Positions 17,074 to 25,336 of a stretch of 64,000 nucleotides of DNA are shown here, piece by piece; the stretch's first letter is position 1; each line of letters begins with the position of its first letter. Source of the DNA: HGM04593 sp045630965 (GTDB lineage Bacteria; Bacteroidota; Bacteroidia; Bacteroidales; Bacteroidaceae). Under the pieces are notes generated by a model. The model searched no databases. It was not told where the DNA came from and saw only the letters and a list, made by a program, of their open reading frames with translations. The position numbers and the translations under genes were made by a program. Location of the stretch: contig JAZQTU010000042.1 of NCBI GenBank assembly GCA_045630965.1, positions 1-64,000 on the forward strand, written 5' to 3'.

Positions 17074-17148
17074 GGTGGTTGTAGTTCAGCTGGTTAGAGC
17101 GTCAGATTGTGGTTCTGAATGTCGTGGGTTCGAATCCCATCAACCACC
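17074..17148 (+). tRNA. tRNA-His (GTG)
   Basis: A full cloverleaf: acceptor GTGGTTG (17075-17081) pairs with CAACCAC (17141-17147); anticodon stem 17102-17106 with 17114-17118; anticodon GTG at 17109-17111; T-arm with GTTCGAATC. G at 17074 is the extra G-1 typical of histidine tRNA, opposite the discriminator C (17148). A terminator follows seven bases later, so it is a single-tRNA unit. Confidence 0.96.
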
Positions 17149-17154
17149 CAAGAG

Positions 17155-17187
17155 ATAGGTAACAACAAAAAGTTGTTACCTATTTTG
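17155..17187 (+). terminator. Terminator of tRNA-His
   Basis: Arms ATAGGTAACAAC (17155-17166) and GTTGTTACCTAT (17172-17183), A5 loop, then TTTG. From here to 17400 I see no gene; two further partial copies of the ACAAAATAGGT and GTTACCTATT words suggest a decayed duplication of the terminator region. Confidence 0.85.
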
Positions 17188-17412
17188 TTTTCACAAGCAT
17201 CAAGCTTGCTTGGATGCGCCGTGGAAACAAAATAGGTTGTACACCGTCGGGTGTTACCTATTCTTGAGCAGGATACCCTAAGAGGGATAGGCGCAGCAAA
17301 GTATCGCAACTTGTTCCAAAATTCATAATAGACTCAATTGACCCAAACCTCACAATGTCCAATGGAAGCATGCGTTGATTTTCAAGCACTCGCTGTAAAA
17401 TATTCAAGTAAG

Positions 17413-17447
17413 CTTGATATTATTTTGCTCGTTTGGTGCTATCTTTG
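17413..17447 (+). promoter_or_regulatory. Promoter of the DUF2807 lipoprotein gene
   Basis: TATCTTTG at 17440-17447 is a full -7 box; a weak CTTG at 17413-17416 stands in the -33 position with a 23-bp spacer. The region from 17392 resembles the NIF3 promoter region. Confidence 0.65.
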
Positions 17448-17461
17448 AAAAAAATATGTAT

Positions 17462-18193
17462 ATGAAAAAATACTTAGCAATTATCCTTGTACTTCTTTTT
17501 GCAATATGCGGCTGTTCTCAATTTCAGGGAGAAACGATAACGAAGACATTCGGTATTAAAAATTCATACTCCGTGTTGATTGTTGAAGACGCAATAGATG
17601 TTATTCTCAGCGATGTCGCTGAGCAGATTACAGTGACTGCAGGCGAGAATGTTATGCCTAATGTTGTTGTAGAAGCGGAGGGTGGTGTTCTTAAAATATT
17701 CTATAAGAATGGTGCTGGTAGGTTTGCTTCTAAAATTGCAGTGACATTGCCTGTCAATACAAATCTAAGCAAAATAAACCTTTCCGGAGCATCCAGCATT
17801 TCTTCCGAATCTGCTTTGAGAAATTCTTCTGTTGCTGTCAAACTTTCAGGTGCATCTGAATTTTCCGGTAATGTGGAAACCGGTCTTTTAGATCTTGATA
17901 TAAGTGGTGCATCAACTGTTGCAATTGAGGGTTCTGCAACGAAACTGGTAATGAATTTATCCGGTGCAAGTGAAGTGTCTAAAAAAGTGTCAGGAAACCG
18001 TTATGCTCTTGCGTGTGATGAGTGCGATGTTACAATGTCGGGGGCTAGTGACGCATATATACATTGCAATGGCAAAATAAATATCCTTTCCCTTTCCGGA
18101 GCAAGTGATTTGCACTATACAGGCAATGCTTTGATAACGCTTACAGGTAATAGCGTTTCCGGTGGCTCAGATATTGTTCAGGATACCTTGTGA
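17462..18193 (+). CDS. DUF2807 (head GIN domain) lipoprotein
   Basis: 243 residues from ATG 17462; earlier in-frame starts overlap the promoter. The signal peptide ends in a lipobox-like ICGC. The mature protein consists of short beta-helix repeats around the recurring words LSGAS, ISGAS and MSGAS, which occur at least six times. This pattern is diagnostic of DUF2807, the 'putative auto-transporter adhesin, head GIN domain' family common in Bacteroidetes. It is probably attached to the outer membrane or periplasmic. Function unknown. The gene after it starts 28 bp later. Confidence 0.88.
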   Translation: MKKYLAIILVLLFAICGCSQFQGETITKTFGIKNSYSVLIVEDAIDVILSDVAEQITVTAGENVMPNVVVEAEGGVLKIFYKNGAGRFASKIAVTLPVNTNLSKINLSGASSISSESALRNSSVAVKLSGASEFSGNVETGLLDLDISGASTVAIEGSATKLVMNLSGASEVSKKVSGNRYALACDECDVTMSGASDAYIHCNGKINILSLSGASDLHYTGNALITLTGNSVSGGSDIVQDTL

Positions 18194-18221
18194 TTATATG
18201 CTAAAAACCTTGCTGTAAACT

Positions 18222-19412
18222 GTGAAGCTATATATATTCAATCCTGAAAATGACCTTGCTCTAGCCGATGGAGGAGCTAATTATTGCCCGACGCCTGCAG
18301 CTGCGTTCATAGCGTATGACCTTGCGTCGTTGCCATTGTGGTTCGCTGACAGTTGCGATACTGTTCTCCTACCCAATGGCGTTCACCGCAGATACCATGA
18401 ACGCATATTGTCTCTCTTCCCGGTTGCTTCGCCTTACGATGAGAGCATGCACAGTAATATTACATCATGTGCACCTTGGGGCTGGAGTCCGCAGATAAAA
18501 CGACGCTTGGCTGTCATGGGATTTGAAAGATCTCTTCCAAGCAATGAATCTATTTCAAGCATACGTGAGCTTTCGAACCGAAGGAGTTCTATTGCTATTC
18601 TAAAGGCATTGCGTGATGCCGGTATTGACACGCCGCCTTTGCCACTCTATTGCACAAAGCCCGACGATGTTGCCGAGTTTGTAAACAGTCGCTCGCGTTG
18701 CGTTGTAAAAGCGCCATGGTCGGGCAGTGGAAAGGGTATAGCGTGGGGAATAGGACGTGTTGAAATTCCAATGGAACATTTCTACAAGGGTGTTATAAGA
18801 CGCCAGGGAGGTGTGGTGTGCGAGGAGTTCCTTGATGGCAAGGTGGAATTTGCCATGGAGTTCTTTACCGATGGCAATGAGGTGACATTTGCTGGTTATT
18901 CGCTCTTCAAATCATTCAAAGGTTCCTATTCGGGTAATGTACTTGCAAGTGACAGCAGAATTGAAGAGTTTCTTTCACAGTCAATTCCATTGGAACAATT
19001 GATAAAGGTAAAAGCTCTCTTGCCGGGGATAATGCGCGGTTTGTTGCACAATTGCGGTTACAAAGGATATTTCGGTATCGACATGATGATTTATGAAAAG
19101 AATGGCGATATACGCCTCAATCCTTGTATAGAGCTTAACCTGCGCATGAACATGGGTATGGCAGCAAGGGTTTTCTTTGACAAGTATGTCGCAGAAGGAG
19201 GAATCGGAGAATACCGCGTGAGTTTCTTCAAGGCTCCGGGCGAGGCATACGCAAAGCATATGGCCGACAGTGAGGTTTTTCCGCTTAAAACAGAAAATGG
19301 GAAAGTACTGTCGGGGTATATTGAACTGTCACCTGTGACACCCGATAGCAGATACAGTGTATCGGTAATAATCCATAAGGATAAAAATATAGGAGAGATA
19401 TACGCATTATAG
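18222..19412 (+). CDS. ATP-grasp-like protein of unknown function
   Basis: 396 residues from a GTG start (18222), giving (M)KLYIFNPENDLALA, an N-terminus characteristic of a Bacteroidales-conserved family. The central 'RCVVKAPWSGSGKGIAWG' resembles the ATP-grasp phosphate loop, and 'GIDMMIY...LNPCIELNLRMNMG' resembles the family's metal-binding Glu/Asn segment. I infer a cytoplasmic ligase-like enzyme of unknown substrate. It lies between the DUF2807 gene and the aminopeptidase P gene in the same direction. Confidence 0.7.
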   Translation: MKLYIFNPENDLALADGGANYCPTPAAAFIAYDLASLPLWFADSCDTVLLPNGVHRRYHERILSLFPVASPYDESMHSNITSCAPWGWSPQIKRRLAVMGFERSLPSNESISSIRELSNRRSSIAILKALRDAGIDTPPLPLYCTKPDDVAEFVNSRSRCVVKAPWSGSGKGIAWGIGRVEIPMEHFYKGVIRRQGGVVCEEFLDGKVEFAMEFFTDGNEVTFAGYSLFKSFKGSYSGNVLASDSRIEEFLSQSIPLEQLIKVKALLPGIMRGLLHNCGYKGYFGIDMMIYEKNGDIRLNPCIELNLRMNMGMAARVFFDKYVAEGGIGEYRVSFFKAPGEAYAKHMADSEVFPLKTENGKVLSGYIELSPVTPDSRYSVSVIIHKDKNIGEIYAL

Positions 19413-19453
19413 TGTAAATATTGTCTATTTTAGCATTTGAAAACAAGCATATC

Positions 19454-21241
19454 ATGAATAACAGAACTATAAAGAATAGAATGGATATATTCCGTTCGTA
19501 TATGAGAGAGAATGGGCTTGATGCTTTCATCATTGTGAGCAGTGATCCTCATAGCAGCGAGTATGTTGCTGACAGGTGGAAATGCCGTGAATGGATATCG
19601 GGATTTGACGGGTCTGCAGGAACGGTTGTGATAACTGACGACAAGGCTCTTCTGTGGACCGATTCACGTTATTGGATTGCTGCGGAAAAAGCGCTTGAGG
19701 GAACTGGATATCAATTGATGAAAGACGGACTTGCCGAGACTCCTTCCATTGCCGACTGGTTGTGCAAAAATCTAAAGAGAGGAGCATCGGTTGGTGTTGA
19801 TGCAACTGTAGGTTCTGTTGTTGAAATAAATGCCTGGCGCGGGCCTTTTGTTGCATCTGGTCTTAAATTGGAGCTTGTAAACGATCCTTTTGATGAACTG
19901 TGGCAAGACCGTCCATCGGCGCCTCTTTCCAAGGCTGTTATAATGCCCGAAGAGATCTCCGGAGAAACAGCTGCATGCAAACTGAAGCGTCTACGCGGAA
20001 TATTGAAGTGCGATGGCATTGAAGGCATGATTGTCACTATGCTCGATGAGGTTGCATGGCTTACAAACCTGCGTGGCAGTGATGTGGAATACAACCCGGT
20101 ACTTGTCTCGTACATGCTGGTTACAACCGACAGTGCGACACTTTTCATAGATGAACGCAAACTTACAGCCGATGTTATTGAATACTTGCAGGCGCAGGGT
20201 ATTTCAACAGCGCCGTATGAGGCTGTTTGGCAGGCACTGAAGGATTATGACAAAGCAACAATATTGCTTCACCCCGATAAATGCAACATGGCTGTTGCAT
20301 TGGCATTGGTTGAAGGGAAAAAAGCAGTTTATCGCAATTATTCTCCAATTGCTTTGATGAAAGCGGTGAAGAATGATACCGAAATAAAAGGCTTTGAACG
20401 CGCAATGCTCAGCGAGGGTGTTGCCATGGTGAAACTTTTACATTGGCTAAAGCCGTCAGTGGAAAAGGGTGGTGTAACCGAACTCGATGTTGACAGCAAG
20501 TTGACCGAATTCCGCAGTGCAGACTCTGCATTCACAGGTCTTAGCTTTGCTACCATTGCTGCATATGGCGCGAACGGTGCAATTGTGCACTATGAGCCTA
20601 CACCTGCCGACAACGCAATGCTTGAACCAAAAGGCTTCCTTTTGCTAGACTGTGGCGGACAGTACCTGCATGGAACAACTGACGTTACACGTACAATCGC
20701 TTTGGGTGCATTGACCTACGAAGAAAAGGAGGATTATACACGTGTGCTTCGCGGACATATTTCACTTGCCATGGCAAAATTTCCCAAAGGTACTTGCGGA
20801 ACACAGCTCGATGTGCTTGCACGACAGTGGCTTTGGAGAGCCGGCGAGAACTATCTGCATGGTACAGGCCATGGTGTAGGGCATTTCCTCAATGTGCATG
20901 AAGGACCGCACCAGATACGTATGAACAATATACCAACCCACCTTGTTCCCGGCATGACCGTGACCAACGAACCTGGATTGTACAAGGCGGGACGTCATGG
21001 TATACGCATTGAGAATACAATGATTGTTAAGCACTATTGCGAAAGCGAATTTGGAGCGTTCTATGAGTTGTCACCATTGACCATTTGCCCGATAGACAAG
21101 ACTCCAATAATACCCGAACTTCTTGGCAATGAAGCACGTGAATACTTGAACAATTATCATGCAATGGTGTTTGAGAAACTCTCTCCTTTCTTTGATGGAG
21201 AAGAACTTGAATTCCTTAAAGAGGCATGCAAAGCGATGTAA
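19454..21241 (+). CDS. Xaa-Pro aminopeptidase (M24B)
   Basis: 595 residues from ATG 19454; a longer TTG-started frame is less likely. Two N-terminal creatinase-like domains are followed by the C-terminal pita-bread metallopeptidase domain. Metal ligands are visible: Asp in 'LLDCGGQY' and 'GTTDVTRTIALG', His in 'GTGHGVGHFLNVHEGP', Glu in 'NEPGLY' and 'IRIENTMIV'. It releases N-terminal residues next to proline and is presumably cytoplasmic since no signal peptide is seen. The three-domain length matches the eukaryotic-like form common in Bacteroidetes. It ends in a terminator shared with the convergent FHA gene. Confidence 0.95.
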   Translation: MNNRTIKNRMDIFRSYMRENGLDAFIIVSSDPHSSEYVADRWKCREWISGFDGSAGTVVITDDKALLWTDSRYWIAAEKALEGTGYQLMKDGLAETPSIADWLCKNLKRGASVGVDATVGSVVEINAWRGPFVASGLKLELVNDPFDELWQDRPSAPLSKAVIMPEEISGETAACKLKRLRGILKCDGIEGMIVTMLDEVAWLTNLRGSDVEYNPVLVSYMLVTTDSATLFIDERKLTADVIEYLQAQGISTAPYEAVWQALKDYDKATILLHPDKCNMAVALALVEGKKAVYRNYSPIALMKAVKNDTEIKGFERAMLSEGVAMVKLLHWLKPSVEKGGVTELDVDSKLTEFRSADSAFTGLSFATIAAYGANGAIVHYEPTPADNAMLEPKGFLLLDCGGQYLHGTTDVTRTIALGALTYEEKEDYTRVLRGHISLAMAKFPKGTCGTQLDVLARQWLWRAGENYLHGTGHGVGHFLNVHEGPHQIRMNNIPTHLVPGMTVTNEPGLYKAGRHGIRIENTMIVKHYCESEFGAFYELSPLTICPIDKTPIIPELLGNEAREYLNNYHAMVFEKLSPFFDGEELEFLKEACKAM

Positions 21242-21262
21242 ATACAATTTTGAATACATCAT

Positions 21263-21304
21263 ATTAAAGCATTAACGAGCCGAAAGGCTCGTTAATGCTT
21301 TAAT
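21263..21304. terminator. Bidirectional terminator with GAAA tetraloop
   Basis: A 19-bp perfect stem (21263-21281 with 21286-21304) closed by GAAA. It separates the convergent aminopeptidase and FHA genes. Confidence 0.88.
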
Positions 21305-21801
21305 TATTCTTCTCCGTCAGGAGTATGTAGTATAAGGGTTGTTGCTCCAAGCGTTATTATTGCGCCGTCCTCAATAAGAAGGCGTTCGCGGTTGCCAAGT
21401 ATCCTGTTCATGACAAATGTTCCTGTTACGCTTTGGTTATCACGGATAGTGTATTTCAAGCCACCGGAGTAGTCGCGCTTGACATTGATGATGCAATGAC
21501 GACGGTCCATACTTGGGTCGCTTGTCTCAATTGGATGTGAGATTACTGTACCTTTATTATAACGTCCGAGCATATTGTCGCCCTCGCACAAGGGGATAAC
21601 CTGTTTATAGCAGAATGTGTTCTCGATAACGACAACATGACCAAAATCTTCGGTCTGGATATCTTCCTCGCTCTCGCCAATGCGGATTGTAAAACTCTTA
21701 CGGCAATGTTCGCACTCAAAGACAAGCGATTGCCCCATCTTGTATCCTGAGGCATCGAAATCTATGGCATGGTCACATTTAGGACATATAATCTTGCTCA
21801 T
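21304..21801 (-). CDS. Zinc-ribbon plus FHA domain protein
   Basis: 165 residues from ATG 21801 (start chosen because it gives MSKIICPKCD; longer frames overlap the upstream gene). The N-terminus has a C-x2-C...C-x2-C ribbon (CPKC, CEHC) of the MJ0042 type. From about residue 65 an FHA domain follows, with 'LGRYNKGTVI', 'DPSMDRRHCII' and 'SVTGTFVMNR' at the phosphothreonine-binding positions. FHA domains bind phosphothreonine peptides, so it may read out Ser/Thr kinase signalling. It starts 10 bp after the stop of the SPOR-domain gene and is probably in one operon with it. Confidence 0.88.
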   Translation of the reverse strand: MSKIICPKCDHAIDFDASGYKMGQSLVFECEHCRKSFTIRIGESEEDIQTEDFGHVVVIENTFCYKQVIPLCEGDNMLGRYNKGTVISHPIETSDPSMDRRHCIINVKRDYSGGLKYTIRDNQSVTGTFVMNRILGNRERLLIEDGAIITLGATTLILHTPDGEE

Positions 21802-21811
21802 AGTAGTATAA

Positions 21812-22825
21812 TCAGTGTGTAAATACCCACGCGTCAGGGAATGTTGACTTGATTTGTGAAAGAGCCTCGTTGGCATCGTTCATGCTGTTGTAGTCACCGA
21901 TTGAGATACGGTGTCTACCGCCACCGACAACAACAGTGTAATCGGCATGCATCTTTCGTGTAAGTTCCTTGATTGCCAATTCGGCATTCTGCGGATTGGG
22001 CGAACTTGCAACGATTATTGAATAGACTTTCTGTGGTTCTATAACCTTTGTTTTTTCAACCGTTTGTGGCGTTGCAGCCTCTTCAATTACAGTCTCTTCA
22101 ATAGTTTCAACCGCAACAGGCTGTTCTACTGTTTCTGTAACAACGGCTTCAACCGGTTCTGTATGTATATTTTCTGTTACAGTATCATCTATTGGTGATA
22201 TTGTATACATTTCGCTTTCTGTTGCAACCTTCACCGGGGCTGACTGTTTTGTAGTCACCTGTGTAATTGAGGCCTGCATGCTCTGCTCGTATGCACTGTC
22301 ACTGACAGGTGTAACGAAGAAGAACGCCAGAATTATCGCTGCAGCCACAGCTACGTATCGGCTGAAATCGCTTCGCTTGATAACGATTGTCTTTTCCTTG
22401 CATTGGCTCAACAGGGACACAGACAATGGCTCCAAACCGTAATTTTCGGGATCGTCAATGGCGTTGTCGTTGGGAACGAAAGAGATTTTACCATTGATGT
22501 TCATGTGGAATGTACCAAGCTCGCCGAAACAGCATACACCTTTGCTTGACAATACTCTGCGCAATGATGTTATGTCTCGTTTGAGTGCCTTTTCAGCGTT
22601 GTCATACGAGATATTCTCGGCAGAAACATATTCCGACAACAACAAAGCGTCATCAACCGTGATATTGGGGTTGAATCCCAATTCGCGGTGGGGAGGCATG
22701 AATATCTGTTCCTTAGCATTGTATGATGCAGGAACCTTGTGTGCAAGAAATGCACCTATGCCCGGCAATATCACGCAGTTATGACGTGACATGAGCCTTG
22801 TTATATGTCCAATCAATCTTTCCAC
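21812..22825 (-). CDS. CCDC81-like HU domain and SPOR domain membrane protein
   Basis: 337 residues. Residues 1-140 form a pair of HU-like domains of the CCDC81 prokaryotic type ('CVILPGIGAFLAHKV', 'GVCCFGELGTF'). One membrane segment (about 178-196, 'VAVAAAIILAFFFV') follows, then a Thr/Val/Glu-rich periplasmic linker, and a C-terminal SPOR domain ('YSIIVASS...ISIGDYNSMNDANEAL'). SPOR domains bind denuded peptidoglycan at the division septum. The protein would link a cytoplasmic DNA- or protein-binding module to septal cell wall. It is upstream of the FHA gene on the same strand. Confidence 0.85.
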   Translation of the reverse strand: MERLIGHITRLMSRHNCVILPGIGAFLAHKVPASYNAKEQIFMPPHRELGFNPNITVDDALLLSEYVSAENISYDNAEKALKRDITSLRRVLSSKGVCCFGELGTFHMNINGKISFVPNDNAIDDPENYGLEPLSVSLLSQCKEKTIVIKRSDFSRYVAVAAAIILAFFFVTPVSDSAYEQSMQASITQVTTKQSAPVKVATESEMYTISPIDDTVTENIHTEPVEAVVTETVEQPVAVETIEETVIEEAATPQTVEKTKVIEPQKVYSIIVASSPNPQNAELAIKELTRKMHADYTVVVGGGRHRISIGDYNSMNDANEALSQIKSTFPDAWVFTH

Positions 22826-22900
22826 GAAGCAAATTTAACAAAAAAAAGTTTAGTGGCAATCCGTTTTCATAAAAATGTTAGCCGAATGAATATAATTCAC

Positions 22901-22908
22901 TATCTTCG
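22901..22908 (+). promoter_or_regulatory. Candidate -7 element of the U32 gene
   Basis: TATCTTCG within TTCACTATCTTCGC, 19 bases before the ATG. It deviates from TAnnTTTG by one base, but the same 14-base word stands in front of the M3 peptidase gene on the minus strand (63788-63795). Confidence 0.45.
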
Positions 22909-22926
22909 CGGAAAATTCCCTGTCAG

Positions 22927-24750
22927 ATGCAACATCAACGTAAAATAGAACTTCTTGCCCCGGCAAAGAACGTAGAGACCGGTTTAGCAGCTATAAACCA
23001 TGGTGCAGATGCTGTGTATATAGGTGCGGCGCAGTTTGGCGCTCGCCAGGCTGCCGGCAACAGCGTAGACGACATTGCAAGGCTTGTCGAGTATGCACAT
23101 CTCTTTGGCGTAAAGGTGTATGTGACACTCAATACTATTATATACGACAATGAGATTGCAGAGGCTGAAAAACTGATTGCGGAATTGTATAATATCGGAG
23201 TCGATGCACTCATTGTTCAGGATATGGGTATTCTGCGTATGAATATTCCACCTATTCCGCTTCACGCAAGCACACAGATGGATAATCGTACACCCGAAAA
23301 GGTAAAGTTTCTTGCCGATGTGGGATTTCCCCGTGCAGTGCTTGCACGCGAACTGACATTGGAGCAGATAAATGAAATACATGCAGCCAACCCCGAAACG
23401 GAACTGGAAGTTTTTGTGCATGGTGCATTGTGTGTAAGCTACAGTGGACAGTGCTATGCTTCGCAACACTGTTTTGGACGTAGCGCCAACAGGGGGGCAT
23501 GCGCGCAGTTTTGTCGTTTGCCGTTCGACCTTGTCGATGCCGACGGGAATGTCATTGTTAAAGAAAAGCATCTGTTGTCGCTTAAAGATATGAATCGTAG
23601 CGATTATCTCGAAGAGATGCTTGACGCCGGCGTTACATCGTTGAAGATTGAGGGACGTCTGAAAGATGAATCATATGTAAAGAATATAACTGCATACTAC
23701 CGTTCAAGGCTTGATGAAATATTTGCTCGACGCAAGGAGTATACACGTGCATCGTCAGGAAGAACATTCCCACAATTCACACCTTCACCCGAAAAGAGTT
23801 TCAGCCGTGGATTTACCGATTATATGCTTGTGAACGGTAAGGAGAACATGGCTTCGTTCGATACTCCAAAATCAATGGGAGAATTCATGGGACATGTGAA
23901 GTTTGTTTCACGAAACTTCTTTACTGTTACGGGTAAGGATTTCAATAACGGAGACGGAGCGTGCTTCATCGCTTCAAACGGAAAACTGTGCGGGTTCCGC
24001 ATAAACAGGGTAGAGGGAAACAGAATATTTCCACAGACTATGCCTGACATTGAGAGTGGTGTTGCTCTATATCGAAACTATGACTGTGCATTTGAACGAG
24101 AACTGTCGCGTCCCGATGTTCCGCGCAGGCTTGCTATAGAGATTCTCTTTGGTGAGAATGAACAGGGCTTTCTGATTTCAGCTATTGAGAATGGAGAGGT
24201 TCTGTGCACAATTGAACAGCCGTTCAACAAAGAAATTGCGCGATCACCACAGATTGCAAATATAATTACACAACTCAAGAAATGGGGAAACACTCCATTT
24301 GAGGTGGATAATGTGACCGTTGAACTCAATAACAACTGGTTTGTGCCATCATCATTGCTGTCCGACATGCGTCGCTCTCTTTGCGCTCTGCTAACAGAAA
24401 CATTGCACAAGAAGAACAGGAGCGCCGACATGGTGCTGAAGGAGAGTGATGCGCATTTCATTACAGATGCACTCGATTACAAAGGAAATGTTGCGAATGA
24501 CCTTGCAAATGCATTCTACACTTCACATGGTGTAAAGGATATAACCCCGGCATTTGAACTGAAGCCTATTGATGATGCAACGGTGATGTTCTGTAAGCAT
24601 TGCATCAAGTTTGCTATGGGTTGGTGTAGCAAGAATGGTGTTAAAACATCGTACGCAGAGCCTTTCTTCCTGGTGTCGGGTGACGGTAGACGTTTCCGTC
24701 TGAAATTTGACTGCAAGGCATGCCAGATGCATGTTATTGCCGAGAAGTAA
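22927..24750 (+). CDS. U32 family protein, RlhA/TrhP-like RNA hydroxylation enzyme
   Basis: 607 residues. The N-terminal TIM-barrel part ('ELLAPAKNVETGLAAINHGADAVY') and the cysteine-rich signature ('VHGALCVSYSGQCYAS' with CFGRSANRGACAQFCR) are diagnostic of the U32 family. A long C-terminal extension ends with 'CKHC', 'MGWC' and 'CKAC' cysteines. Proteins of this length are related to E. coli RlhA, which makes 5-hydroxycytidine in 23S rRNA, and to TrhP/YegQ, which acts on tRNA, in both cases together with prephenate-derived metabolism. The old annotation as peptidase is doubtful. Cysteines may hold an iron-sulfur cluster. Confidence 0.9.
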   Translation: MQHQRKIELLAPAKNVETGLAAINHGADAVYIGAAQFGARQAAGNSVDDIARLVEYAHLFGVKVYVTLNTIIYDNEIAEAEKLIAELYNIGVDALIVQDMGILRMNIPPIPLHASTQMDNRTPEKVKFLADVGFPRAVLARELTLEQINEIHAANPETELEVFVHGALCVSYSGQCYASQHCFGRSANRGACAQFCRLPFDLVDADGNVIVKEKHLLSLKDMNRSDYLEEMLDAGVTSLKIEGRLKDESYVKNITAYYRSRLDEIFARRKEYTRASSGRTFPQFTPSPEKSFSRGFTDYMLVNGKENMASFDTPKSMGEFMGHVKFVSRNFFTVTGKDFNNGDGACFIASNGKLCGFRINRVEGNRIFPQTMPDIESGVALYRNYDCAFERELSRPDVPRRLAIEILFGENEQGFLISAIENGEVLCTIEQPFNKEIARSPQIANIITQLKKWGNTPFEVDNVTVELNNNWFVPSSLLSDMRRSLCALLTETLHKKNRSADMVLKESDAHFITDALDYKGNVANDLANAFYTSHGVKDITPAFELKPIDDATVMFCKHCIKFAMGWCSKNGVKTSYAEPFFLVSGDGRRFRLKFDCKACQMHVIAEK

Positions 24751-24779
24751 TTTCGCAAGGTTAAATTATCACCGCTGAA

Positions 24780-24860
24780 ACAATAAAAAACCACGCCAAG
24801 GGGAGTGACGTGGTTCTGGTCCGAGCAAACGCTTTTGCCCGTTCGGGTATCGACTTTCAC
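24780..24860. other. Structured intergenic segment, possible minus-strand RNA or attenuator
   Basis: GC-richer than its surroundings. On the minus strand it contains short hairpins CCCGAACGGG and GCAAAAGCGTTTGC and ends with the stem AACCACG...CGTGGTT (24787-24815 region) followed by TTTTTATTG, which is a good minus-strand terminator. No convincing protein is encoded on either strand. I cannot name an RNA family. Confidence 0.35.
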
Positions 24861-24915
24861 AAGCGGATACTACCGTCAAAATCTATTACTATGAAAAACA
24901 CATTTATATAACAGA

Positions 24916-24944
24916 GTGCCGGAACAGTTTGTTTGTTCCGGCAC
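24916..24944 (+). terminator. Terminator downstream of the U32 gene
   Basis: Arms GTGCCGGAACA (24916-24926) and TGTTCCGGCAC (24934-24944) with a 7-base loop, followed by ATTTAATT. Confidence 0.75.
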
Positions 24945-24992
24945 ATTTAATTAATGTTAAAATGTGTAGTAGTTAGACTCTAAACTTGAAAG

Positions 24993-25020
24993 AAGCTTGA
25001 ATATAATCAAATTCAAGCTT
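24993..25020 (-). terminator. Inverted repeat, likely terminator of the DUF4249 relic
   Basis: AAGCTTGAAT (24993-25002) and ATTCAAGCTT (25011-25020) are perfect inverted copies with an 8-base loop. On the minus strand it is followed by CTTTC and T-rich sequence. Confidence 0.5.
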
Positions 25021-25044
25021 ATGAAAAAGAATGCAAAGCTGTTA

Positions 25045-25246
25045 CTATTTATCGTCTTTCTGCTTGAACATATATATAGTATCACTATTGCATGCAGAAC
25101 TGCTATAACTGCCTACAATGCCTAACCCGCCTTGGATATTGGTATGTATAGGTGAGGGCTCTCCTACGGGGAGCTCTTCCAGCATACTATATTCGGCTGT
25201 TTCATTCAGGTAGCGGTAGTAGTCTTCGCTCAATGTCTCTAAAGCA
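25045..25246 (-). pseudogene. C-terminal relic of a DUF4249 protein
   Basis: The frame reads ALETLSEDYYRYL, then 'GEPSPIHTNIQGGLGIVGSYS' and a short tail. 'LSEDYYRYL' followed by a 'PxxxxxNIxGGLGIxGxYS' block is the extreme C-terminus of DUF4249 proteins, lipoproteins encoded beside TonB-dependent receptors in Bacteroidales, normally several hundred residues long. Upstream of 25247 the frame meets a TGA and the similarity ends. No receptor gene is nearby, so this is the leftover of a deletion. Confidence 0.65.
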
Positions 25247-25303
25247 AATCACAATAAAAACATTTAAAGCGGGAAGTTTTTTTACCAACTCGCTTTTTTT
25301 GCT

Positions 25304-25311
25304 TATTTTTG
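25304..25311 (+). promoter_or_regulatory. Candidate promoter of the membrane-protein pair
   Basis: TATTTTTG at 25304-25311 fits the -7 box, 26 bases before the ATG at 25337; the -33 box is not clear. A weak hairpin with T-run (about 25266-25300) lies just upstream. Confidence 0.5.
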
Positions 25312-25336
25312 TCAAAAATTACATAATACTATAAAA

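Noticed and set aside
17094..17309. Minus-strand 71-codon frame over the tRNA
   Set aside because: It is the antisense of tRNA-His and its terminator; the GIRTHDIQNHNL-like peptide is a well-known artefact of reading across tRNA genes.
24516..24860. 114-codon minus-strand frame at the end of the U32 gene
   Set aside because: Mostly antisense to the U32 coding region; the first part covers the structured segment and looks non-coding.
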